Assembly: GCA_033398695.1 (NCBI GenBank)
Contig: CM065818.1
Span: 84,006,092 to 84,070,091 of the forward strand
DNA: 64,000 nt
Direction of reading: 5' to 3'
Source: Orobanche coerulescens
Taxonomy: Eukaryota; Streptophyta; Magnoliopsida; Lamiales; Orobanchaceae
A program made the position numbers and the translations under genes. Shown one piece after another: positions 1 to 10,401 of the stretch (positions are counted from its first letter, which is position 1; the number at the start of each line of letters is the position of its first letter). The notes beneath the pieces are model-generated. The model did not search any database and was not told where the DNA came from. It saw only the letters and a program-made list of their open reading frames with translations.

Positions 1-667
1 GCCCAAAACGCCCGAAAATCACGATACTTGATCGAATAACCAAACCGAAGTTCTCAACACATATAACAAAGTTAAACGGACTTACAGGAAAGTCGAAACA
101 GCAGTTTCAAACGAGATTCGCAAGAATTGAGCTCATGTGCGGAAAAGTCGCCAAAAAGTACGGAACTCAACAAAACGACACCGTAACGAACTCGGATGCC
201 AAAAAGTGTTGAATTAAACATTCTCAAAATGACGAAACAGTCATGACCGAGTCATCAAAACGGAGTTCCTCTGAAAAAAAAGAAATTACTGGAAATCGAA
301 ATTACGGGTATTAGAGCTACCTGCTATCGCCCGCAGTCCAGAACAATCTACCCTCACTTCCCTGTCGACTTAGCGCCCACTAATGCCCCATTCTAGAGTC
401 CAGAAAACTCACTGCCCAGCAGGACTAGCATGCGCTACTCACACACTGATAGCGTGCGCTAGAAATGCAGTCTAGCGCGCGCTGCTGCTACTTCCAACAT
501 AAAAATCACGAAGATCGGCCAAAATGAACACAATCCAAAAATCACAAAATTCAATGATTAACAACCATGAATATACCAATATCAATCATCATGTCCCTAG
601 AATTCAAATAGCCATAGTACAACAAGATAATTCCAAAACAACACACGTGAAATACACGGTTATTACA
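1..667 (-). mobile_element. gypsy LTR fragment (U3 side), minus orientation, cut by window edge
   Basis: Read on the minus strand this piece begins TGTAATAACC at 667, like the other gypsy LTRs here (TGTAATACCC, TGTAATATCC). Its right edge joins copia protease-region sequence at 668, so the LTR is inserted in that copia element. It holds no gene: the small ORF starting at 524 only runs into the copia sequence. The block around 320-360 resembles the U3 block near 34640-34680 and 40265-40320 (GTCCAGAAC plus a CCCTCACT-like stretch). Three palindromes of the U3 type lie at 426-484. The rest of the LTR, including any TATA box, is not recognisable or lies outside the window. Confidence 0.6.
426..484 (-). 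promoter_or_regulatory. palindrome array (3 sites, about 23-bp spacing)
   Basis: Twelve-base palindrome-like sites start at 426, 450 and 473 (TAGCATGCGCTA, TAGCGTGCGCTA, TAGCGCGCGCTG). Spacing is 24 and 23 bp. This is the same class as the larger arrays in LTRs further right. Confidence 0.6.
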
Positions 668-1624
668 AATGGCGCATCAGGTACGGAACTTTTTGTTTTT
701 CAAACTAATTGTTCTGCTACTATATATTTTGCTTCATGGATTCTGGATTCAAGTGCTACTTCTCATATTTGTACTATGAATCATGATCTGGAACGAAGTA
801 GGCAGCTTGAATCTGGGGAAGTGATGGTCACTTTCGGAAGCGGACAAAGTGTTTAGGCAACCGATATTGAATCCCTCCTACTGGGTTTGGATTCTAGTTT
901 TATTTTGACGTTATATGAAGTACTAGTTTTTCCCAAGGGGCATAAAAATATTGTATCCATTCTAGTCTTGGACCGGAAAGGATTTTCTTTCTTCATTGGC
1001 AATGGTAGTTGTAAAATTTATTATCGAAATAAATTGATTGGCACATCTACATTGTTGAATGGTTAATATCATCTGAACTTACAAAATAAATCAGCAGTGA
1101 ACACTATAACTAGGAAACGTGGCAGGCATGATACTAATCTGCTCTTAAGTGGCACCTTAGACTTGGTCACGTTGGTCAGACCAAGGTTCACAAAATGGAG
1201 AAAGATGGACTTTTAAGTACATTGGGTGAAGAACCCTATCCAACTTGTGAATCCTGCCTTAGAGGCAAGATGACTAAGTCCCCCTTCACAGGGACATTTG
1301 AAAGGGCTGCTGAGAAACTTGGGTTGATATATACCGTTGTTTGTGGTGATTTATAAGCAGCCCGAGATGGATATCAATATTTCATAACGTTCACATATGA
1401 TCATACTAGGTATCGGTTTATGTACTTGATGAAACATAAATCTGAAGCCTTTACTAAATTCAAGGAATTTAAGACCCTAGTTGAAAAACAGATTGGATGT
1501 CATATCAAAAAACTTTGGTTGGACCGAGGTGGCAAATATATGAGAACAGAGTTTGATGAGTTCCTTGAGAAACATGGAATAGTTTCCCAATTCACGCCGC
1601 CAGGAACCCCACAGTTAAATGGTG
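668..1624 (+). pseudogene. copia polyprotein, 5' fragment: protease and first part of integrase
   Basis: The reading frame preserves the copia protease signature WILDSSATSH (normally DSGATSH) near 737-768. The GAG-pre-integrase region follows (WHLRLGHVGQ near 1149; CxxC-type LRGKMTKSPF near 1260), then the integrase core, with DRGGKY replacing the usual D-x-G-G-E-Y near 1528 and QFTPPGTPQLNG ending at the CACTA insertion. In-frame stops (for example at 856 and near 1354) break it. The gag and 5' LTR are absent because a gypsy LTR occupies the left side. The integrase frame resumes at 10402 after removal of the CACTA element and one GTG copy, giving N-G-V-S-G-R across the joint. Lineage within copia is not assigned. 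Confidence 0.85.
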
Positions 1625-1642
1625 CACTACCAAAAATCATAC

Positions 1643-2207
1643 TTTAGCCGACGACTTAAAGTGGTCGGCTAAACCCCAAAGTCGTCGGCTAATCATGCCA
1701 GCCGTCGGCTAAAAAACCGTCGGCCAATATTCGTCGGCCAAGGTTTAGCCGACGACCTTTGTGCAGTCGTCGGCTAAAGTTCAACCATTAGCCGACCACT
1801 AGTACAAGGTCGTCGGCTAAACCTGTTGGAAAAAAAAAACATTTAGCCGACGACCGTAAGAAGACCGTCGGCTAAAACCATTTTTTAAAAAAAAAAATAG
1901 AGTTTAGCCGACGACCGTCTTATATGTCGTCGGCTAAAATTCTTTTTAAAAAATAAATTAAATTATTTTAGCCGACGACCGTCTAAGAGGTTGTCGGATA
2001 AAGTAGTTTATTTTTTTTAAAAAAAAAATAACTTTAGCCGACGACCGTCTTAGAGGTCGTCGGCTAAAACCCAATTTTTTATAAAAAAAAATTACTTTAG
2101 CCGACGACCATCTTAGACGGTCGTCGGCTAAAACCCTTTTTAATAAAAAAGATAAACTACTTTAGCCGACGACCGTCTTATATGTCGTCGGCTAAAACCC
2201 TATTTTA
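1643..2207. repeat. CACTA left subterminal repeats (palindromic TTTAGCCGACGAC units)
   Basis: About eight inverted pairs occur here, each TTTAGCCGACGAC, a short centre, then GTCGTCGGCTAAA. They are separated by A/T-rich spacers of about 25-30 bp. In En/Spm elements such subterminal motifs are the binding sites of the TNPA protein; here the likely recognition core is CCGACGAC. The assignment of the binding protein is inference from the family. Confidence 0.85.
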
Positions 2208-2511
2208 AAAAAAAATAATTCAGATTTTGGTATCCCAAAACCTGTATTTTTTGCACCTGCAATTTTTATACACCAGCTCTCATTATCAACAACAATCAAC
2301 GCACAACATATTCAAGAACATTAATTTCATCAACATACTAGTAGCGTCGATAAAATCACTTACACAATTGTAACACAAATATAAATATACAAGAGTACTA
2401 CAACAACACAACTAGAATCCACTGCCAAAATCATCTAAATGTCGAAATGTAGTAGTAGAAGGATTACCACCATCCCCTAGATCCTCGTCACGAGGCCGTG
2501 AAGATGGGGTC
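2208..2511. other. non-coding 3' flank of the TNPA-like gene
   Basis: A/T-rich sequence lies between the left arm and the TNPA-like stop codon. It is likely the 3' UTR of the minus-strand TNPA-like gene. I see no other structure in it. Confidence 0.4.
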
Positions 2512-4826
2512 TCAGAAGAGAGAAGGCGGTGGAGCAGTGCTCTGCATCCGGCTGAGTAATGGTGCAGTCGGCATCATCATATAGTCCATCATGGCTGCTC
2601 TTGCCTCTCTGAAACTCTCTAACCGCGACTCGATCCTCTGCTCGCTCTCATGTAACCGCCGGAGTCCTCCTTTCATTCTCGGCCGGAGCTCCTCTCCGCT
2701 CTCAACCGCTCCTCGAGATAGGCAGTCCGTGCATCCCGTCCGCGAGGGCGCTGGAAGCCGGGGTATCTTTCAATACATGGTGACCCTCGGCTCCCATCAT
2801 CTTAGTGCGGTACCGACTACCTCTAGGAGGGTAGACGGTACCCCACACCCTAGCGCGAACATAAGGATCGGCCTGATCGATCTGTCCAATGGCAGAATCG
2901 AGGTCAGTCTCCGCTAAGTCCGGATACTGCTCCCGAGCAATCTCAGCAAGCATCCTCTGAGACTCCTCCCGCACACGCTCCTAAGTTAATATGAAAATAA
3001 ATATTTGAATATCAATAAAAGTATGATATAAAGGCATTTATTTTATTACTAAAATAAAATAAAAAAAGACTTACATGCTCCTCGGGACGGTTCGGAAATG
3101 CTTTCTGAGTCACGTAGGCAAATGCATCCAACGAATCAGAAGAAATGGCCTCGTGCGCAACTCTGGCTAACGACCGGGAACCCAGACTGTGATGGTCAAT
3201 GACCAAAGACGATTGGTCGTGTTGGTCAAGCTAGTCGCCTTCAAAAAAATATTATTTAGAATCGAGTTTATATTTAGAATTCAAAAAAAAATAAAAACTG
3301 AAATATTATTATTTTTTATTAAATACTAGCATTTTTTTAATAAATAAAATACAATATTCAGATTTTTATTTTTTATGGAAAATAATATTCTAGTTTTTAT
3401 TTTTATTAAAACAATTTATTTCCACTTTTGAATAAAAAAATTCCGATTTTTTAATATTAATAATATTCCAGAATTTTAAAAAAATACATGAAGTTCCGAT
3501 TTTTTCTAATTTAAAAAAACTGGAACTTCAAGTATTTTTATATTCTGAAACATTAATTTAAAAAAATGGAGTTTATATTTAGAATTCAAAAAAATAAAAT
3601 CTGAAAGAGGAAGAATGAAATGAGGGTATTTTAGTCATACCATGAACTCTGGGTCGCGAAAATGGGCGCGTAGCCACTTCCACTCGTACTCTCGGAACTT
3701 GAATTCTTCCGGGGTAGCCTCTCGGGTATCACCCCAGGCTGTCCAGAACATGTGCATCTCATTTTTCCAAGATTTGTACCTACAACACACGTTGCACAAC
3801 ATATATCATTGGTAAGAAAAAAAATTACGCAAACAATGTAGATACAAAATAAATTAAAATGACTTACTTGGTAGACTGCACCTCGTCACACCAAGTACGT
3901 AGTAGAGAGTCGGGAATGACAAACCACACCTATGAACAGCATAAATACGCAATAATTTAAAAACATCACATATTGCATTTTCAAGAACTACATGTTGATT
4001 GAAAAACACTTATTAAATATTTATTAACTTACCGACATAGCATTATTCAAAGCATCCTTCACGCATCATGCACGTCCCCCAATCGGGCCACAAAACGGAC
4101 TCGTCCCAATGACAAAGCCAACATTACGGCTATATGACGCCGCAGGCCGAAGACATCACCGCCGACCGTGTCTGTCTAGAGGAATCTCATAACGGCCATT
4201 CTTAGTTACGTACGAGTCGAGCGCTGCACTTTGGCCGGGCCACGAGTCTTCTTCTTTTTCTTCTCCTCCTCGACTACATTTTTCCCCTTCTCCTTCTCCC
4301 TCTCTATCTCCTCATACAGTTTCGTCTTCGAAACCCGAAAACTGTGCCAAAACATGTTGTCTGGCTAAGACTCATACACGTATGCCTCGTCAGGGCTAAT
4401 CAATCGAACGGGAACTTGGGCTCCCGACTCATCGACCTCCGGAATAGACGGAACCATCGGAGGCATGAATAGAGTCGGCGGCGGACCGTGGGGCACCGCG
4501 GACGAGGAACTCCGTACATCTCCTGATGTGTGAGGGCTAGACGTGGGTCGGTGGATGGGAGGCATACGAGTCTCCGGCTGCGAGGGGGTCGGCCGTGGTG
4601 TCTGAAAGGATAAACGCCGCGCTAGTGCAGCGGGCTCATCTGTCGCCCTATAAAAATCGTCAGCGTTCATGCCGGTAGCTTCTAGTATCTGGCGGGCACG
4701 AACGCTGCTCTGAGATATGTATCGTGTACCGGGATCCGCCTTACTAGAGGCTGCGGAACTCCCCCCCGAATCGGGAGTGGTCGACTTTGTCGACTTCTTC
4801 CCCAACGCTTTCTTTATTCTATCCAT
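2512..4826 (-). pseudogene. TNPA-like CACTA protein (plant transposase, Ptta/En/Spm family), multi-exon, broken
   Basis: The minus-strand reading starts MDRIKKALGKK at 4826 with a Ser/Pro-rich N-terminus. Exon-like blocks continue leftward: a Lys/Glu-rich segment near 4230-4350; KDALNNAMS ending at a GTAAGT donor near 4034; VWFVIPDSLLRTW near 3880-3930 before a donor; YKSWKNEMHMFWTAWGD near 3640-3780; HHSLGSRSLARVAHE near 3075-3240; ERVREESQRMLAEIA near 2980. The last part has a charged helical C-terminus (LHESEQRIESRLESF) ending at 2514. The layout matches the Transposase_24-type proteins of plant CACTA elements, which bind subterminal repeats. At least two joins are out of frame (about 4180 and about 2715), so it is probably a pseudogene, though unrecognised introns could explain part of this. 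Confidence 0.7.
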
Positions 4827-4864
4827 AATCTAAACAAATCAATCAAATTCACAACTCAACACAA

Positions 4865-5096
4865 CAGTAACTATCAATGCCATACCACGTTAATCTTTCG
4901 ATTAACGCCGGCTATAAAATTCCTTCCTCCTCAAACAAATTCATCAAATATTTCTAAACAAATTCATCAAATAATCTAAACAAATTCATCAACTAAACAA
5001 TTCAACACAACAGTAATTATCAATGCCATACCACGTTAATCTTTCGATTAACGCCGGCTATACAATCCCTTCCTCCTCAAACAAATTCATCATATT
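4865..5096. repeat. tandem duplication, about 90-bp block, period 146 bp
   Basis: A block containing CAATGCCATACCACGTTAAT occurs at 4875 and again at 5021. It continues through TCTTTCGATTAACGCCGGC and a shared CTTCCTCCTCAAAC in both copies. It lies upstream (minus strand) of the TNPA-like start, so it may be its leader or promoter. Confidence 0.8.
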
Positions 5097-5254
5097 CGCA
5101 ACTCATTAAACACAAAATATTGAAAATACTAAATTCATCAAATATTGCATCACAACTCATTAAACATTTTATCAAATTCACCACATATTCTAAACAAATT
5201 CATCAAACAAATACAATAAATTCAACAAAAAATAAAAAAAAGGGACAAGGGTTA

Positions 5255-5490
5255 CCGCGGCCGGGAGGGCGAAGGGCGGAGCGAGGGCGACGGGCGAGGG
5301 CGACGGCCGTAGGGCGACGGCGGAGGGCGCTGGGCGGGCGGGCGGCGACGGACGGGCCGGCGGGCGAGGGTCAGGGCGGGCGAGGGCGGGCGGCGACGGC
5401 CGAGGGCGGGCGGCGACGAGACCGGGCCGGCGGGCCGACGATCGGCGGGCGATTGTAGTTGGGCGGGGTGACGATCGGCGGCGAATGGCT
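5255..5490. repeat. GC-rich low-complexity block (GGGCG/GGCGACGG units)
   Basis: Very G/C-rich irregular repeats of GGGCGAGGGC and GGCGGCGACGG stand out from the A/T-rich surroundings. It lies between the TNPA-like leader and a 443-bp foldback. The Arg/Gly-rich ORF across it (5120-5458) has no recognisable domain and is most likely a by-product of base composition. Confidence 0.7.
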
Positions 5491-5540
5491 AAGGGCGTAA
5501 GAAGAAAATAAGAAAAGGAGGTACGAGAAACGTATAAAGG

Positions 5541-5983
5541 TGGGGTTTAGCCGACGACAGATCTACGTCGTCGGCTAAAGTTTTTTAAAAAATTATATTT
5601 TAGCCGACGACGGTCGTCGGCTAAACTCAGAGTGACCGACCGTGTTAGACAACACGGTCGGGAGTAAACGATTTGTTTTCAATTTACGGCGGGTGCGACA
5701 CGGGTCGTCCGATGGACACGGTCGGGTGTTTAGCCGACGACCTTCTTATAAGTCGTCGGCTAAAGTTCAATTTTTTTTTAAAAACATTAGTCGATCGTGT
5801 CGGGGACACGGACCGTGTCGCACCCGACCCGAATGGGAAAACAAATCAGAGGATCGACCCGACCGTGTTGTCTAACACATGGGTTACTTCGCGTTTAGCC
5901 GACCGTCATATATGTCGTCGGCTAAACTATATTTTTTTAAAACTTTAGCCGACGACGTAGATCTTGTCGTCGGCTAAACCCCA
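5541..5983. repeat. 443-bp foldback built from subterminal motifs, inside the CACTA element
   Basis: Positions 5541-5586 and the reverse complement of 5937-5983 match over about 46 bases with one indel, both beginning TGGGGTTTAGCC. Inside are further inverted motifs (TTTAGCCGACGAC pairs, and TGTTAGACAACACGGTCGGG near 5644 with its inverted copy near 5857-5877). It could be a nested foldback/MITE-like derivative or an internal control region between the two CACTA genes. I did not find a convincing target duplication. Confidence 0.75.
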
Positions 5984-6098
5984 GGGTTTTTTTAATAATA
6001 ATAATATTATTGATATTATATTAATGTTATGATTATGATTATTATTATTACTATTTTTTTAATTATATTTAACAAATAAAAATATACATCTACTAAAT

Positions 6099-9000
6099 TT
6101 ATGGCTCATAGTTTGAGTCATCACTACAGTCTGTCTCATTATCTGAGTTGATATCCGGAAACATATGCCTCAAGTCGTCCACATTATCGTCATCAGAATT
6201 GTCAAGTAATTCGTTTGTATCAACGTCAACGTACCCGCGAGCATCACCACGGAGTCGGATGACTCGTCCTTCAGGAACATTATTCATTGTAATTGTCGTT
6301 GATGGTGGAATATTTGCTGCATTTGGCTCTTGATAAGCATCATCGTCATCAGTACCTGTTGTTTCTCCCAGTGTAGCAGCACTAAAAATATTCCTCGTTG
6401 TCACAACATTCACTACCTTCCATGTACCATCGACACTTAAACAAGTAAATTGTCATGCCTTCCCCGTAAATTAGTTCTACCACTTCCAAAAGAACACCAT
6501 AATATCCACTATCTATCATAACCCCAGAATTTTGACATCTTGTTTTTTGGTCTCTCCCAAGGCATACGAATGTGACACCGTTGACTTTGGCCATCGAATA
6601 AATTCTTGACATAACCGGCTTCATAGAAAGAAGCATAAGTTCACGCGACCAGTTAGGGTGTCCGTCATCTTGTATGTGTGTCATCTGTCGTAAATAAACT
6701 TTTTATGTAAAAAAATATCTTAAGTCCAAAATGCAATAGCAATTGAATGTATACGTACCTATTTTCCAAAATAGTCGGCAAAAGTGTCATTGTGGAATCT
6801 AGTGTCACCTCGCACCATATCGCATGACAAGTGGATGTCTTTCCATCTCGAACTTCGGACAATTGAGCAATATCCACCAATGTGCAATTCGTGACTCGTA
6901 CGGGTCTAATTGTCTTCCTGGCAACCTCCCATAGACGTCAACCTCAGTGGATATGATAGAAAGATTGAATAGTAATTAATCTGCTGGAATAGAGAGGGAA
7001 GTGGTATCTAAGATGCCCAAAAACAACTTGATAAGCGTAATAAACTCCGACGCAAGGAAAGATTCTGCAATGCATCCATCTGTTGCAGACTTATTCGCCA
7101 CGGAGTCTTTGTAATCACCGAGTTGCCTTTCAACAGGGTACATCCACGTGTAGTGCACTGGACCATGACCAATAAGCGCCTGGGAAGGTGGATCATGAGG
7201 TGAGGCATGAGGTCAAAAAGTTTGGAGGAAATATTCGCTCAAACTTGCACAAGATATAGATGATCTCATCTTGCATTTTACGCAAATCGATCTCTTGACT
7301 TCTCTCGTACATAGTTTCGGAAAATCTTGACAATGCAACACACGGCTCGACCACTGTTTTGGTAAGTACGGTCGAATAAATACGGAAATAGGCGTTGGAG
7401 TAGGATATGACAATCATGACTCTTCAAACCAGATTAACTTGTTCTCCCTGAAATTAACACATCTTCCTATATTTCCAGATACCCGGTAGGATACCTAGCA
7501 GTCTTTATCCAACAAAATATCTCGGTTCTGCTCGCATTGATGGTGTAAGCCGCCTTAGGCATTTTTGTTTTCCCTTGACAGCTTTCAACCACAAATGTTT
7601 TCTTATGCTCATTTCTTCCAAACCTTTGCGTGCATTTGGCCCGTCTTTGGTCTTTCCATCCCAACCTAAGGTTGTCCCAACCACACTTACGCAAACATTC
7701 TTTTCAATGTGCATGACATCCAAGAAGTTCCTTATCGCAACTTGGACCAAGAAGGCAATTCCCGAATATACTTTTGTGCGACCAATACTTATACCGCGGG
7801 CCTTTCGGGGGTTGCCGCAAGCACATCGTGATGGTTGCTAAGTGACCAAAATCGTACTCATTAAGAATTGATAGTATTTCATCACTGTCACCTGTCGTGG
7901 TGGCTCGCCCATTTCTACGGTGCCATCAAATGCCGCAGATCCATACGCCACTCATGTTCCCTCCAAGCCATATCCGATGATGCATTCGGATAACTTTCCT
8001 CTGATGGTACCTAGCACAATCTGCATTCAAACACACTGGACAACCTCTATATCCGCTAATAACAGATCCAGACGGATTCCATATGCAGGAAAATCACTAA
8101 TAGTGCCGATACACATGGCGTGCAAGTAGAACGTCTCGGACGAATAAGCGTATGCGTGGGATGACCTTGCTCCCACAACAATTTCAGCTCCTCTATCAAA
8201 GGTCTCATATACACATCGATACACTTTCCCGGATATCCCGGCCCCGGGACTAACAAGGTCAACATATTGTACTCCTTCCGCATACACATCCACGGAGGAA
8301 GATTGTAAGGAATCACTACAACAGGCCATATGGTATATGAAAGACTCATGTTACCAAAAGGGTTGAAACCATCAGATGCAATCCCGAGCCTCACATTTCG
8401 GATATCTGAAGAAAAATTCGGATACTCCCTATCTATATGCTTCCACGCTTCTCCATCTGAAGGGTGTATCATAGTATCCCTGTCATTAGTGCGCGGCTCG
8501 GCATGCCATCTCATTGCTTTTGCCGTGCGAGGAGACATAAAAAGCCGTTCCAAACTGTCCTTCAGTGGAAAATACCAAAGTACCTTCACCGGTTTCTCTT
8601 TTCCAGAAGGAGTGATCCTATATCTCTCTGTATCACATACAGGACATCTCGTGAGGTCTTCATTAGGATGCCCCCAGAATAGAACACAATCATACATGCA
8701 GACGTGGATCTTAATGTAGGAAAGACCAAGATCTTTCAAAATTCGTCTCATTTTTGAATATGTATTAGGAAGATGATGACCCTGTGGAAGCATATTACTC
8801 GTAAGCTCCAAGTAATCATCTACAGACTTGATGGATGATTTGTTTTCCACCTTTAATCTCATCGTTTCCATGACACAATCAAGAACAGTCATGTTACACC
8901 CTGGGTATAGAGGGGTCTGTTGGAGTTGAATTAGCTTATTGTACCTGTCAAGCCCAGCAGTATTGCAAGGCAACGGTCTACGGGGTCGTGGGATTTGCTC

Positions 9001-9378
9001 AGTTGGTACAAACGTCTCGGAAAAACCAAACACATCATCAAACACCCTCCTCTTCGGATCGGTGAACCCGACGTTACCACTAAATTGTCCGTGATCATAC
9101 GGAATAACAGAATTCGGTGCTTCACCATGGTATATCCAACATGTATATTTACTCCAAAAACCATTCTTCTTTAGGTGTTCCCAGACCTCATCAAATGGAA
9201 AACGAAACATATCACTGCGACATCTACATTTATTACATGGACAGTAGTGCAACGTATTACCACTGTCGTGCTCTTTTACAAATCTCATAAACTGCTTCAT
9301 CCCATCCATTACACTTGGATCCCATTTTCGTAACCCAATCCAACTCTTATCCATCCTGAAAATGTATACATTTTCCAA
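6099..9378 (-). pseudogene. TNPD-like CACTA transposase (TNP2 family), frameshifted
   Basis: This would be the cut-and-paste transposase of the element. Starting at 9378 (or the inner MDKSW at 9354), it carries an N-terminal transposase-associated domain with CPCNKCRCR. The TNP2 region follows (YPGCNMTVLDCVMETMRLK, ASDGFNPFGNMS), with a frameshift near 8150 before SHAYAYSSETFYLHAM. Further left come FLDVMHIEKNVC near 7690-7730, the DUF4218-like part (PPNFL near 7210; TWMYPVERQLGDYK near 7100-7150, after another frame change) and the DUF4216-like part (QNSGVMIDSGYYGVLLE near 6500). An acidic tail (DNSDDDNVDDL) ends at 6099. At least four frame changes make it non-functional as it stands. It lies next to the right arm, the usual TNPD position. 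Confidence 0.9.
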
Positions 9379-9736
9379 TATTAATCCAACTAATTAATTT
9401 TGTTCAAATTATAAATGAAATCACAACAAACAATTAATCATAATGATTATCATCATAAAACTTAATCGTTTTACATAAAAGCTATCGAATGTAACATGAA
9501 TAATACAAAGTTTCGAAATCACAATAAAAAATACAATAAAATACATACCTTAATCGAAATGGTGATTATAACAACCGATAGAAACCTTCGGCACTCCAGC
9601 TAGCACAACTCAAAGTAGCAACTCACAAGCTTTTTTCGGGAATAATTGAAATAATCGGGAATAGAAATGTGCTCTTTAGCGAGGAGAGGTGCAACATTGG
9701 GTTGGTGTTCCCTGAACTATAAATACTTTTCACTTT
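9379..9736 (-). promoter_or_regulatory. leader/promoter of the CACTA TNPD-like gene, TATA-like box at 9718-9725
   Basis: This is non-coding sequence between the transposase start and the right subterminal array. A TATAAATA-like element (both strands read as TATA-type) lies at 9718-9725, 11 bp from the first subterminal repeat at 9737. The CACTA promoter therefore abuts its repeat arm, as in En/Spm. Confidence 0.5.
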
Positions 9737-10383
9737 GAGGTTTAGCCGACGACCTAGATCTAGGTCGTCGGCTAAAGTATATTATTTTTTTTTTAAAAAG
9801 GGTTTAGCCGACGACCTAGATCTAGGTCGTCGGCTAAACCATTACATTATTATTTTTTTTTTCGGAAGGAGTTTAGCCGACGACCTAGATCTAGGTCGTC
9901 GGCTAAAGTAAATTATATTTTTTTTAAAAAGGGTTTAGCCGACGACCTAGATCTAGGTCGTCGGCTAAACCATTACATTATTATTTTTTTTCTCGGAAGG
10001 AGTTTGGCCACGACCTAGATCTAGGTCGTCGGCTAAAGTAAATTATTTTTTTAAAAGGTTTAGTCGACGACCTAGATCTAGGTCGTCGGCTAAACCATTA
10101 CATTATTATTTTTTCGGAAGGACTTTGTGCCGACCTAGATCTAGGTCGTCGGCTAAAGTATATTTTTTTTTTCTTTTCGGTCGGCTAAACGTTATGACGG
10201 TCGTCGGCTAAATATCTTCAATATAGCCGACGACTATTTCGAGCTTTAGTCGACGACCTCCACCAAGTCGTCGGCTAAAAACCTTTAGCCGATGGTATTT
10301 TGAGTCGTCGGCTAAAGTGCGGACTTTAGCCGACGACACTTTATAGTCGTCGGCCGTTTTTTTTCGGGTCGTCGGCTAAAGTA
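9737..10383. repeat. CACTA right subterminal repeats
   Basis: Seven or more near-identical palindromes of the form GTTTAGCCGACGACCTAGAT plus its mirror, centred on the palindrome CTAGATCTAG, alternate with A/T-rich spacers. A more diverged group runs from 10180 to 10383. The first six are much more alike than the left-arm repeats, suggesting recent local amplification or conversion. Confidence 0.88.
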
Positions 10384-10401
10384 CTTTTTTTGGTAGTGGT
10401 G

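Larger units (their letters stand above)
1625..10398 (-). mobile_element. CACTA (En/Spm) transposon, complete, 8774 bp, inserted in a copia integrase
   Basis: The left end reads CACTACCAAAAATC and the right end, on the minus strand, reads CACTACCAAAAAAAG. Both run on into ACTTTAGCCGACGAC. The element is flanked by a 3-bp duplication GTG (1622-1624 and 10399-10401), the size expected for CACTA. Both internal genes, TNPD-like and TNPA-like, point leftward, so the element's 5' end is at the right. Subterminal arms carry many copies of the GTCGTCGG/CCGACGAC motif. Frame breaks in both genes suggest it can no longer make its own transposase, although its ends look intact. Confidence 0.93.

Noticed and set aside
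5120..5458. ORF encoding an Arg/Gly-rich protein
   Set aside because: It follows from GGGCGACGG-type low-complexity DNA; no domain and no conservation evidence.
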